64,000 nt of DNA from Nemopilema nomurai (taxonomy: Eukaryota; Cnidaria; Scyphozoa; Rhizostomeae; Rhizostomatidae): contig ML133500.1 of the NCBI GenBank assembly GCA_003864495.1, forward strand, positions 148,710 to 212,709. The letters are read 5' to 3'. Of the stretch, positions 37,878 through 50,689 are shown piece after piece. Each line of letters starts with the position of its first letter. Within the stretch, counting starts at the first letter, position 1. The notes under the pieces were generated by a model. It did no database searches and was not told the origin of the DNA. It saw nothing but the letters and a program-made list of their open reading frames with translations. Both the position numbers and the translations under genes were made by a program.

Positions 37878-40800
37878 CTATACAATAGCATACTGCCTAT
37901 AAAGGAGCTCCCTTATCAAGTAATAGTCTTCACACAGGCTCCAGAAAGTCCTATTTTCCCAGCCTCGCTCTAAAAACGAAAAAATATAACGAATAACAGG
38001 CGGGCTAGGTGCTATTACAATTCTTTTTAGAACAAAAAGCTTTATAATTATACATCTAAAACAACAAGGAGAGGTCTTAGCACAGAAGGGTTGGGATAAC
38101 TTTGAAGAAGCTATTCAAAGGTAAACTGACGTGAGTTGGAACAGCATCAAAACAGTTTTCTCTCCAATTCGAAATGTCAAAAGCAACATAGAGCAACAGA
38201 AATGTGAAAAGTACATTAATGAGGAATAGACAAAGTTGTTAAGTAACAGCATTTCTGTGGCTAAGGGGCAGAAAAGAGTGTTGATAGTACAGACAGAAAT
38301 GGACTGAAAGACAAGCAACTCACCCTTCTGACTGCAACAATATTATTGCAAACTAGAACACCACCAGCAAACTCCGCCTGAAGAAACATAAAAGTGTATT
38401 TGTTTACACCAAAGTCTATAACGTCTTGCAATGGCTTTGTGCAAATGTCAAAGGGCAATGGGGCGGGGTCAACGGGTCAAAGGCTGGTAATTGTATGGAC
38501 AATGGAACGAGGTACAATGGGTAGTCGAAGAGTGTGAAAGAGGTTACTTGTTGAGTGACGTTAAGCTAAGTGACAACAAGAGTTGGAAGGCAAAATCACC
38601 ATACTGAGCCAATGTGCTAAAACTTAATTAGTATTAATTTCACTTTAATAACATATCACTAGAAATTCACCCAACAAATTCAACAGCAGTTAATAACAAC
38701 AAAAGTTTGACCTGAAAAGGCTTGGATGAAGGAAAGACAAGTGAAATAGCGACTTACAGTACCTGAGAAACGGCTGAATCAAACTTCTGTCTTTTTTGTT
38801 TTTGTATTTTTGTTGTTGTATTGTTTTCATGGATATTTACAGGAACAAGATTTTTGTTGAATCCTACATGGCTTAGCATTACAGGCCATTTTGTGATAAG
38901 CTTCTTAAAGCCCATTTTGCGGCACAGCATAATCTTATTAGATGTCTTTCCAAAGCAAAAAATAGAGTTCGCACATACCTGAATGCCTGCTTTGGTTAGA
39001 ATTTGCTTGAAGTCAGATAATCTTGGTTCATCGACGAATACGCTCTGGTGACCAGGAACCTAGACAGCAGAAATATAACAATATAATTCTAAAACACAGC
39101 AATCATCACCAAAGGTTAGCGTTGAACAAACAACGAAGTTGCTCCTGGTGAGGTTTTGACTTCCAAAAAGTATAATCTGCTAAAACTTGCTGCGGCAAAA
39201 AAATTTGTTGGAGAGTACCTTGTAGCATTGATACATGAAAATGATGTTTTAGCCGAATAGTTTACAGAACATGGTGGGTATAGCTGACGGTACAGAAGTC
39301 ACTATAGTTCTGTCTGTAAAGAATTGAGGCATTAAATAGCTGCCTCTTCAGCCATTATGAGACCTTGCTTTATGGGCCATACAAAGTCCAGCGTGAAACA
39401 CAAAACCATCCAGTTAAAATAACTTGCATACAGCACAACAGAAACAGCCATGCGCACCTCTTCGGAAGGAAGCTGCTCCAGTACGGGGACCACTTCTCTA
39501 CGATAATCGTCATCCGTTTCCATTTTTTCGTCCTGTCGCTTGTCCGACTTGGTTCGCTCTATCACCAGGCGGCCATCTACCCAAGCAAGTTCAGCCTCAC
39601 GAGTTTGTGCAAATGAAAGAGAACTTACCAAAGAGTCTTTAAGCTTCACCTGCAAGTAAAGAAAGCAAAATGTATAGACAGAAAGAATTTAAGAAACAAT
39701 TTCAAAAGTGATGGTTTCCTAACAGCATTTGATGGTCTATGACTGTACACAGTATTCAACTGGCTATGAGTAGGGAATCTAACATATTTTTAAGTATCAA
39801 AAAGGTAAATGAAATTATAAAATTTTATCAAACAAGACCCATCAATGAGCCTTACAAAGATACATTAAAAACTTTTCATCTCTTCAAACATCCTTTGACA
39901 ACACACGGTAACTCACTACATTTAAATGCTCAACACGGGCAAGCGCCATTCAAGGCAGTCATGTTAAAGATGTGGAAAACTTTACCTGGTAAATATGACT
40001 CTCTCTGGTAGCATCTATTGTCTCCCCGATTCGGGGAGCAAATATATTTCCTGATGTCATACCCAAATTCTTCTTACAATGATCCATTAGATGTTCAGTT
40101 GCTTTTTCGGTTCCATGGACAATTATCTAGGTGGATTTGAAAGGATTACTGCATAATCACTTAATGAAAAAAGCTTGTGAAGATCCTCCAAAAGTGTGTC
40201 AATAGCTTGCCCAAGATTTTTTACTTTCGATCCACATCAAGTTTCGTCAAGTTCAATGAGCGTCGAAATTACTGTGCACTTTCAACAAAAACTGGTTCAT
40301 TGTGAGCTCACATGGATGTTAGACAAACGATGGGACATTACTTAAGTAAAACAGGACCACAAACACCTCCAACAGCCCTAGCTATGAGTAGAAAGCTACA
40401 AGAACGTAAATTTGGGTACCAGCTGCCTTGGTTTCACCAGAGAAAGAATTCTTTTGACAGATTCGCCATCCGATCTTCCTTCAAAGTCTATGTACTTTAT
40501 CTGACATCTTCAAAATACAAGAAAAAACGTTCACTGACATGATGGAAAAAATGTCTTCCCTAGGTGCAAAAATGTTTCATTTCGAACAGGTAAAATTACA
40601 CAAAATGATTCTCAGACGCTGCCAAATCAAACTCCAAAACCGCAGCAAGTGTAACCGCAGCTGATAAAGCAACTAATGTTTCTTACTTGATTTCTATCTT
40701 CTCTTTGGTGATGACGCATTTGGTTGGAATTTTGGAAAGATCTGTCATTGAACAAAAATATTAATGCAGGACTCATTTTTGAACGAACAAAACGCACTTA

Positions 40801-43800
40801 GCGCAACATACAAGGAAAATATTCGAGCCCTGGTAAGCAGGAAAGATAAAAATCTTGGCAATGTCGTGTTTTGTTTGCAAAGAATAATTACAGTCATTAA
40901 CAGGCAAACCAAATGAGCCACTTGTAGCAGCAGCCACCTTCTAGACGTAGTGATTCAACTTGTGTACATCTTTCAATGAAATTATGTGAAGCGATCAGTA
41001 CAATTGTACATTTAGGACTGGTCATTTGATTTTGGTTTCACCTTTTATCGGCGTTGTAGCTTCTTCTATCTCTTCTTCCTACAAATAAAAGTAATGAATA
41101 TGAAATGATGACGCCTTATAAAAAAACTGCCCAGAAAACCTGTCTCCAGTTAACACCTTGAAAAACCTCCAAAAGCCATTTAGATGACAAAAGTGAGTGA
41201 ATGAAGTTTGACTGAGCATCAGTGTGAACAAAAGAAAAAAATCCAGTAACAAATAGTCAAGATCGTTACATTATATGATCAGATTATGAAAACCCTTGTT
41301 CATCTTAGCCAAACAACGAAGCTTTTGAAAATAACTTGAGCAATCAGTTTATTCTCAGTATGATACCAGACTCGTTGACTAGCGTTGACGACAGAATTTT
41401 ATTTGGAAAAGTTGCCATGATTAAATATTCGATTTAATGGCGATTGCGCAACTTTCGCCAGCACACGTACAGCAACAACAACGTTATCTTCTTCCATCAG
41501 TGTGGAATCTTGGATCAAGTAGTCTTCTGGCCTGTAAGAAAGGAAAAACACTTATGCTTTGCTTTAAGGCTGACAAACAAGTAAACGCATTCAATATCAA
41601 ACTTTCAATTATCATCCAATGTCTGGAGGATAATTCAATACTTTTTCTAACTGTACAAGTATTATTAAAACTTTGATCAGTTCTAATACCACCTTACTCA
41701 AACTTCTACCAGAATAAACAATAAAACTTTGAAAAACTAGTGCACAAGAGAGCAACATAATAATTTGATCAAGAATGTTCTACAACCAAATGAACATAAA
41801 CAAAGAGGCTCAAACCCATTAGAACAAGTGTCACCTACAAAGAATGTATTGTTTATGAATTTCTCAATGGAACGTGTAATTGACAGAAGATGCATACCTA
41901 ATTATTTCGCCATAGTCATCCCATTTCAGTCTTTCCTCTTTGAAAGGAAACATCGGAAACGTTTTTGCTTGCTTAAAGAAGTTTCCTTTTGCCCTCAGCT
42001 AAGAAAAAGCAGAAATACTTATTTGACTAAAAGGAAGAAGAGTCAAAGGTGACTTTTTCTAACTGCAAGTAAAACTGGTGGGTCTTTTCTCGAAGCATTT
42101 GACGAATTGTTTGCGAAATGAGAATAAAATACTACACAGATTTAAATCCCCCTTGGACATCTGGAACACACTGGTTCATAGAACAAAGTATCATATAACT
42201 AAAGCCGCTTTTAGCTGGATTAAAAGTTACAAGTCAACGAAAAACGACTACCCTAGGTATGTTATCAACATTGTAACATTATAAGGATATTGTAATGTGC
42301 TGCAGAATTGCACACTTAGCTACAATTACATCGCCAGACGCACTGGAATAATTTCTAAAGATCTCATCATAGTAAAATGGATTTACGTTAAGTACAGTCT
42401 ATCATTATTGAACTACTTTACATATCAATCAAATTTTTTTCTCTTTCCTTTATTCAATAACAAGTTCAAAATCAATACTGCGTTTTAAAAAAAGAGCCAG
42501 CACGTGTGAATCTTTTGTAGAGCATTACAGATTCTTATGCCAATCACACTGCGAAACCTTTTTGCATCTCTGTTTTAACAGCTATTCCAAAAAATTGCCC
42601 GAGTTGGTAAATGTCCGGACAGACAAATCGGTCCTCTAAAGAACAATGGGAAGGACATGAAATGGACAAGAGGAAGCGACAAATCTCACCTTATCGTCGG
42701 ACAACATTAAGTCGTATTTCGATTTCATTCCTACATTGCCATTATTAGGAGCATCCTCCTCCTCACTTTCGCTCTCACTCTCCTCCTCATACTTGCTGGC
42801 GCGTCTAAAAGGATATAAATGGTACACTAGTTCAAGACTTCAATCACTTCAATCAAACGATACTGCTTAATCGCCACAATCACCTTCACGAAATGATGCT
42901 AGTCAACGACTTGAATCACTTCAATCAAATGTTGCTACTTAATCGCTAGAATCACTCCTATTGAGTGGTGCTAGTCAAAGCCCTTAATTACTTCAATCAA
43001 TTGAAGCCAGTTAATCAATTCAATTGCAGGTATCAAGCCAGAAGTGTATCAGATGATTAAACATTCTATGAAAATATCAATATTCCTATTAACAAACGAA
43101 AACAGGAGTGTGTTAAATTTGCAAAAATTCCTTAAAAACAAAACACATTGTCTGGGAGGAACATCCTTTCAAGACAGTTTTAAATGAGACTTTAAAAACC
43201 GAGACAATACAGCAATTGAAAAGTTTCACAAAGAAAGGTCCCCCTAAAAGTGCAAATCTCGAAAACAAACATGGCCTAGACATCACCTTTCGGCCTTTAG
43301 CTTCTCTTGCATTTTCTCTAATTTAGCTTTTTCTCGTTCTGCTTCTAAGTGTCTCTCTAATTCCTCTCCCTCAAGTTTCATTCGTGTTTTTACCTGAAAC
43401 ATGACAACGGAAAAAGAATCCAACTTGAAACTTTCTAACAAATGCAGTAAAGCAAGTGAAATCATCACTAAAGAGAAAAAGCTGGATAAGACATTTAATA
43501 AGGTTGACAAAATGCCAAAATGGGTCACCTGACTTATCAATAGGAAACAAATAAAATTTTGTAAATTAAATCGCTTTCCAAATAAGCGTCTTAATTACAA
43601 GCCAGAAACAGTCTGAAGAAAAAGCAGCTAAAAGCGATAGTACAACAAACCTCAATTTCAATAGATTCTAAACTTGGATTGTCAATAAGTTTTCTAGCTA
43701 AAGTGCCTGGTGGTGTGAGGGTGGTGAAGATGACGCTGTTGTTTGCAGAGCCTGCCCACTGTATGAAGAGGCTTCTGGCAAAGCCGCAGCTGAGATCGGC

Positions 43801-46800
43801 AGTACTGGCAAGCACGACCTGCGAAACAAATGCAATAATAAAAAAGAAATAACAACTGGTGGGCTAGACGAATGACTGACTTCCAAAGTATGGATCATTG
43901 AAACAACTGTACACTGTAGCGACGTGGAAGCCAGGAGATACCTTAAAAATGATGACGTTCTAACGAGAAGTAAACGTGAATGCATTTGGACCTGTGCCAC
44001 GTATCCATCTGGAGCTTTAGTGACACCCAGGGCACAGATGACTTCGCCAGAATACTTCTCAGGTTATGGTTACAGCTTTGTAAACAGGTACAAGGACCTT
44101 AAGCAACTAGTTATTGTGAATATATCTCTTTGAAAGGTATCCCTTACCTTTGGCGAAGGAACCTTGTTAACATCTGCAAGACTGTGGCAGAGTGTAACAT
44201 GTCTAAGAAAGAAACAGGAAACAGCTTAGGTGTAAGTTACATTGTTAATAAGATACAAGCCATAGTGCCTCACTCATATTACGTGCTGGTTATGGGTTTG
44301 AATCTAACCTCAATTTATGGTCTACATACTGGCGTTCCGTCTTGCATGAATGAGACAAGTGACATAACCGTGATACTGCAGGAGAAGACCAGTGTCCCTA
44401 TTCTTCGCACTGCTAGACATTTCTATAAGACATTTCTACAACAGGGTCGTGTATATGGATTGAATACTACAAGATATCCACTACAATCCTCCTTTACGAG
44501 GAATCAAAATACACGGATGAATAATGGAATCAATAATGGTCGAAAAGTGAACACATACACGGAAAGGCCACAATTAAGCACTGGAAGATATCCACAAGAG
44601 CATTGGCCTTGAGTTACAAGCAATACAATGTCATAATAACGTGGTTCATGGCAAACAGTACTCACTTAAATTGGAAAGGATTGTTCCGTCCGGCTTCAAA
44701 GGTCTTCATCATACGATCGCTCATCCATTCAACCTAAGGGGACGCACAAAGAAAGATAATTGGAATGGCTCTTTCACTACAGCATCTCAGTACATGCATC
44801 CTTCATCTGTCTGTAAGTTCCTTTAATCATGAACTTGGGCGTCTACAGCTGGGTCTAGGTTGCTGCTCTAAGTTTCTACTTATTGACCAGGCAAGTAGAA
44901 AGCACTCTGTTGTTGCGAGCACAAATAGTCTAATCAACTAATCATAGATCAGTGTTTGATTAATATCTCACTTGAAACTTTACAAATGGTTATAAGGAAA
45001 GTATGATAAACTACACCATCATGATAATATTGATGAAAAGATTTACATCAGCAATTTAAGGCAATTTCCTATTTTTTTCCTAATATTGAGAAAGATTAAG
45101 GGTGAAGTTACGTTCTAATGAAAGCAATCTAATTGATGATGAAAATTAAAAGAAATCTGATTGATGATGTTGATGTCAATACAGGGTTGCCAGACTGGTG
45201 TTTTATCAGCACGGAACGTCGTAGGAAGTGGATGTAGACAAAGCTATGAACATCCTGTGACATAAGAGTATAGTTATCACAGTACGTACCTGGGATTTTG
45301 CGAATTCCACTACATTATAGCTCACATTATTGAGGAGGCAAAGAGAATAGGCAAAAAGTCCAGACTCTTGGGTCCATAGTTGATCCTGAAATGAATATCA
45401 ATTTATGAGCCGTTAATCTTTGCGGAAAGAGAAAGAGTTGAAAAATCAACGAACGTGAACAATAAATTTTTCCAAAATTGGATATGAACATAACACAAAA
45501 TGAAATAAAACATATCAACACTCCCTATTCTACAAACCAAAGAAAGTTTCAAAATAACTTTTCTCAAAAGCAATGTTAATGAACTGAGATGTGTTTGTAG
45601 CTTACATTTATTTTCAGCGATTACTTTATTAGCAACTATTCGTCAGCATGAAATTACATTAAGATTGATAACTCCAATACGATCAGTGTCATGTGCAGCT
45701 TAGTCTTGTACGTGGAGACAATTAGGTCATGCATTAATACGTTTTTTAAAAGAAAAGAAACATTGCTTTTGGTTTTCAGTAAAATGCACTTGCAATCAAC
45801 AATAAATCTGAAAGCAAAAGAACCGCGTGATGTGACGTCTCTTCTCCATGACCAAGAATCAAAGAGATATTTATAGATTATATTCCTTATAGATACGTGA
45901 TACATTATCGACGCATCTCGAAAGACGCATCATCTACCCTGTACTGCATGCTGTAAAATTCTACTTACAAGCAACTGCGTCAGCTCTAACACTCTCCCAG
46001 CTGTGTCTACGGCTAGGAGAACATTGCCATTCCTTCGCACTGCTGTGTGAATATTGTCTAGAAAGTAAAAACCAATTTTCAATGCTAAAACCATATTTCA
46101 CTTCAACAAAAGGCATGGCTTAGATAAAAACAATTATAGTTCAAAATCTAAGAGTTTGCCAAATATGAAGATTACCCACCCATAAGCTGAATGTCTCTAT
46201 CCTTCCTTCGTGCTTGGATATTCAGAGCAGTGAAAGCATCAGTTATAAGAAGAGATGGTCGACTGAGGGTTTCTAAAACTGCTCCATTGAGATGACTGGG
46301 TATAAAAATTTTGAATAAATTAGCTTTTTCTTCACAAATGCTTCTAAGCAGTGCTTATAAAAGAAAAGAGAGAGAGAGAGGTATCAAGAACCAGAATAGC
46401 GGATGTAATGTAATGATGTAATATGATGTAATGTTAAATCAGATGTGACTTTACAAGAAGTTCATGTTAGACCTTGAGGTACAACCCTCATATTCGAGCT
46501 TCTATTTGAAATTGCCTGAAAGCTTACTCCTGCTGCAATCAGATTGGCATTCCTTGCTGTTAAATGTCAAGTGAAATTAGCTGGCATTTGGCATTAAAAA
46601 TTGTAACATTCAGACAAAAGTTGACAAAGTGGGTGAATGAAAGGACCAAAGCATTAACTAAAAATACAAAACATGATATCAAAAACATTGGTTCATCACA
46701 ACTGACCAGTCAATTCGGTCTAGCCAGTCAAAGAACAAAGACCTTCCTTGCATCATATACATTCAAGTCCATTGTTTTACTAATCTTACTAAAAATAGCC

Positions 46801-49089
46801 AGTAAATGTTGTATACTGACTACACTTTACAAAGCATTCAATAGTGGTAGAATACTAACATTTCCTTCTTGTGGTTATAGTCAACAGCGTATATGATCTC
46901 CTCCTCCCCTTCTTTCATGATCTTCCACATGGTTCCCCCAATCATGTGACCAGCAGCGTAAGGTGTGATGCTAAGCCCATGACCCCTTCCTTCAAATAAG
47001 CATGATAACTCAAGTGGCTTAGACAAAATTCAACACAAATTGTAATAAGCTAGGTGATTAATAACTTAATGATCCACAGAAGAAAGATCTCATTACTTGT
47101 AACAGGTAGCCAGCAATTACACAAAAATATTGTGTTGGTTCGATCAGCTGTGAATGCTGCTAGCTGTTCAAACTATTCTGTGACTTTCCTTGCTAATCTA
47201 TTGTACCCTCGGCAGAAACAACACACAGAAACCCTTTCTTGATAATTGTTGCTAAACAGATTCACAGACTAAAAGTTTTATTCAGAGAACAGTGCTTTAG
47301 AAGAACGATTTTAAGAAGTTATATTTTCTGGTACACTTTAATACAGATTGTGTTTTAAATATTTATGCTCTAATTTATTTGGCTTCATGTTATCATAATG
47401 ATAACATGAGCAATTATAAAAAATTTTCAAATCAATGAAAATTGATAAAATAGTGCTTGCAATCAAATGCTGAACCTCACAAATAAGATATCTATAGATA
47501 TGACTTGTGCATTTCGACATTGCATAGAGAAGCCTGACAAAGGATGGGAATTTTGATTGCAACAAAAGACAAAGAATCTATTGGAAGAACCTTAGTCCTA
47601 CCATATGGTTGTTTCACAATGAAATGATAAAAACAAACCTTTCAGACTGACATGCTGTGAATATTTTAACTGTGTGATTTTCTCAAAAGCTGCATCAACA
47701 TCATCAAGTGAAAAAAGTTCAAAGTCCTCTTCATTTTGATGTGACTAATAAAAGGAAAAATATTTTTCAATTCAAAAAATCAATTGTGACTAAAATTATG
47801 AAAATTAAACCTAAATTTATTTCTGTTATGGTCTTTGATGATCAATTTTCCAAGATAGTGCCTAAATTGTCTCCAGGCAGCAAATGTCCTCTATCCTTGA
47901 TAGCCAGGTATTACTACCAATATCACACATTTATGCACACACATGCCTGGATGGGTATTTACCTGCAGGCTAGTAACAGTAGATGCTGGCTAAACCTTAA
48001 ACTGCAATGCAAGTACTAATGATTTTGGTATGTGGTCAAAACTTACAAATAACTTAAAATCTGAGTTGCTTCACCAATAAAACATACCCTGTCAATGTTC
48101 AACTGACCAACTGCCTCTGCTACTTTATATATACCTCTTTTATATAACACCTAACATTTTCTAGCTTATCTCTCATTTCAATATATTTTCTGAGAAGTCA
48201 ACAATAAAGATAAAACATAAATCTAGCCTCCCCTCACTCCGCATAAGACATTTATCTTCAATAGGTTTCTCTTGGTAATTAGGAAAAGCAGTCACTCCAT
48301 TATACCTTTTGTAAGGACCACATCATTGAGGCAAAGCCTCACTTTTAATTGGTTATAATTGATAATCATTTATTCTGTCAGCTTTTGGTTGTTTTCCGCT
48401 GTTTGCATACTCTGAGGATAGTCAGATGAAGAAGCACTTTAAGTATGCAAAAACTAGTTTGCCTTTTCTTGCCATTGTAAAATATTCTAACTGAAACTAT
48501 ATCTGCACACCTGAAAAAAGTCATACATGAACATTTGACCCATCTTATAAACTGGAATGGTTGCGTAAATAGGGCAATTGAGACCACATTTTCCAAAAAC
48601 ATATGGTATGGCACCAAGATGATACAGGTCAGGCTGGGATAGTAAAACGGCATCTATTTGACCAATGTGCCTAAAAATTAAAGAAAAAAATTTTGAAAGT
48701 TATGTCACTTGGTACCTTCAATATTTCAGCAAATTGTGCAACCCATTTACAAGAACATATATATACATAATTTACTTTTTACTTTTTAGACTTGAAATAA
48801 AACCACTGCTGTAAGAAGAGGAATAGTAGGGATTCAACAAGTATCCATATTCTTAGATAGCAGACATGTCTTGTTCCTAACTACTAACCCAAATGAGTTT
48901 TTGAATATATGAATAATTGCATTATAAATGTAATTCTTACCATTTTATGTTTTCAATTGAGTCCATGCTTAGAATCTCATTCCATCCACAGTCTAGCAAA
49001 AATCTAAACTCATCGACTTGGAGCAAGTAACAGAGTGGTGACTCATCTTGGGCACCGGACAATGCAGTGAAGCGAATAATTGATGTCAT
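37878..49089 (-). CDS. CPSF2: CPSF2 (CPSF100), cleavage and polyadenylation factor subunit, complete, 22 exons
   Basis: Non-catalytic partner of the CPSF73 endonuclease in pre-mRNA and histone mRNA 3' processing, acting in the nucleus. Exons: 49089-48941, 48670-48511, 47744-47639, 46989-46860, 46295-46180, 46057-45969, 45385-45290, 44733-44666, 44202-44148, 43818-43651, 43393-43287, 42804-42690, 41998-41898, 41531-41471, 41078-41042, 40741-40687, 40507-40420, 40126-39986, 39649-39458, 39059-38979, 38377-38324, 37969-37878. All junctions keep phase. It begins [20 protein letters not shown] and has the metallo-beta-lactamase/beta-CASP fold with the degenerate metal motif ([11 protein letters not shown]), as expected for CPSF100. 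It also has [25 protein letters not shown], an acidic linker ([12 protein letters not shown]), [18 protein letters not shown] and the C-terminal domain ending LLYRQYAIV. About 753 residues if intact (human 782). The last exon is one base short, shifting the frame just before the conserved C-terminus (see findings). Confidence 0.97.
42838..43022. repeat. Degenerate tandem repeat, unit about 71 bp, about 2.5 copies
   Basis: Repeats of the form ACTTCAATCACTTCAATCAA ... CTTAATCGC ... ATGCTAGTCAA lie in a CPSF2 intron between exons 12 and 11. Shorter CTTCAATCA sub-repeats are visible. Confidence 0.7.
46365..46440. repeat. Simple repeats in a CPSF2 intron
   Basis: An AG dinucleotide run (about 46365-46380) and GATGTAAT-type repeats (about 46403-46433) between exons 5 and 4. 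No function is indicated. Confidence 0.7.
48365..48478. repeat. Partial copy of repeat family A in CPSF2 intron 2
   Basis: Matches, in reverse orientation, about 100 bases of the left end of the element at 5500-5870 (CAGCTTTTGGTT, GTTTGCATACTCTGA, ACTTTAAGTATGCAAAAACT). It ends about 30 bases from exon 2. Confidence 0.65.
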
Positions 49090-49341
49090 CTTCTTATATC
49101 AAACTTGCACACTAACAACTGTCAAAAACGAATAAAACTAAAATTGGCTTTGCCAAAAATGTCTTCATTGATCTCTACTTGCATTGAATAGGCATCTGTA
49201 CATACTGCACAGATTTTGTACATATGAACACAGACAAACTGCCTTGCATATCTTAGTTACAATGAAAATGAACTGGGCAGAACTGACATAAATAAAACCA
49301 ACATATAGCATTAGACACACTTTAGGTTTCAAACACTTCAC

Positions 49342-49383
49342 CTTTTTGAATCGAGCCTGTCCTGGAGTTCTTCCTTTTGTTGC
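49342..49383 (-). other. Possible 5' non-coding exon of CPSF2
   Basis: A 42-base stretch with a good acceptor (TTTTATCTAG) and donor (gtgaag) lies about 250 bases upstream of the CPSF2 start exon, which itself may begin at an acceptor just before its ATG. Without transcripts this is only suggestive. Confidence 0.3.
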
Positions 49384-49962
49384 CTAGATAAAAATCACCA
49401 AAGCGTTTGAGATTTGAAGTCAAATTTGATGGAAAGTGGCCTATTGTTGAATGACTAAGTGGCTAGAAGCCTATGCTTATCAAATGTTGTACTCGTCTTC
49501 CATCTCGCAGGCATGCTTTGGTAGTAGATACTACGACGCCATTACTAAAAGCCTCGATTTGGGTCTGAACAGCAGCAACAACGGTTGATCTTTCGCATGC
49601 CCCCCAATGCCCCTAGTGACTACCACAACACCTCAAACATAAAACTACGTCAATTTTCGTTTTTTTTTTGGACGTTTCTGCACCCCTTTACAATAAAGCA
49701 CAATTGTCAGCAGTGATTGCAAAGCAACTTGGATGATTGCCAAAGAGTGGCGATCGTGCAGAAAGAAACAAAGAAAAACCATGGACACATGAAAACATGT
49801 GACCAGGGGAAGGTAGGCACAGACCTTTTCAAAAATACAAAATTGAATTAAAAACACAACCTTTCGTTGTCCAGTTTCGTGCAATCCACAGAAATTGAAA
49901 AACTACCCATATGCAGCAGTGGCGATATTACCTTCATTGTATTTTGTTCACTTTTTAGTCAT

Positions 49963-50263
49963 TACCGTAAATCCTCGAATTAGCCCCCTGGGGGCTTATT
50001 TATTTTTGACATTTTTGGATGGGGGCTTTTTCGAGGGGGGCTTATAAAAATTTTTGTAACATGTCACATAAAAATATATTTTTTGAAATTTCTTTCTTTT
50101 CATAATATAAAAAATAGCCCAAGTATAAAGTAACATTTGATCAAATTATTAACAAAAATTTGTGTGGTAATTCACTAAAATGCCAAAGGCAACCTCAGGA
50201 GTCAAAAATTAACAAATCGAGGGGGGCTTTTCGAGTGGGGGGCTTTTTCGAGGATTTACGGTA
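49963..50263. mobile_element. MITE with terminal inverted repeats and TA target duplication
   Basis: Element 49965-50261 (297 bases) starts CCGTAAATCCTCGAA and ends with the reverse complement. Each end continues into GCCCCC / GGGGGC tracts, so the imperfect inverted repeats are about 24 bases. TA flanks it at 49963-49964 and 50262-50263. The interior is AT-rich and non-coding, with additional internal copies of the G-rich end motif. The TA duplication suits Tc1/mariner-type or related mobilisation, which is inference. Confidence 0.8.
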
Positions 50264-50406
50264 TGTTAATACCCTTGTCTAGGAAAAGAGACGCAAAAGC
50301 GGGTATTCCTTAATTTTTGAAACTATTCAGGATGGGAAGGTTATTGATTCACTCTATTGATTAAATTAAAATTTAATCTTTATTATCGTCACAACTTTCG
50401 TTTACA

Positions 50407-50689
50407 GCCTCTGCGAGGGGGTCCTGATAAAGACTGGATCGAGCGTTTTATTGTTCTCGTTCTTGAAAGGCAGCAGCCTGCTGACATTTTTGAGCGCCAT
50501 TCGCAGATCCTTCTCCTGGCGGGAACATTCAAACTGAGCGCAAAGGTCAACTTGGCAACAAGATGGAGCCGGATGCACAAGCCCAAAGGAAGCGTAGAAT
50601 ATGGCAAGTTGTGTCAAGGACTGATGGAAAGAAATGGAATACGAAGAATCAGAATAGGAAGACAGTGTGAAACCAGTACTTTTCATCGG
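50407..50689 (+). other. Orphan exon candidate, strong splice signals
   Basis: A 283-base stretch, richer in G and C than its surroundings, follows a strong acceptor (TTTCGTTTACAG) and precedes a strong donor (gtaagtac). One plus frame is open throughout, reading DKDWIERFIVLVLERQQPAD, IFERHSQILLLAG and a basic C-terminal part. The opposite strand is open too, so openness alone is weak evidence. A second plus frame has an ATG (MEPDAQAQRKRRIWQVV) but stops before the donor. I do not recognise the product, and no partner exon is visible on either side. It could be an exon of a long non-coding transcript that would span the downstream palindrome. Confidence 0.35.

Noticed and set aside
44130..44612. 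160-codon plus-strand open frame
   Set aside because: It lies over a CPSF2 exon and its introns on the other strand, with no splice support or recognisable domain; an antisense shadow.
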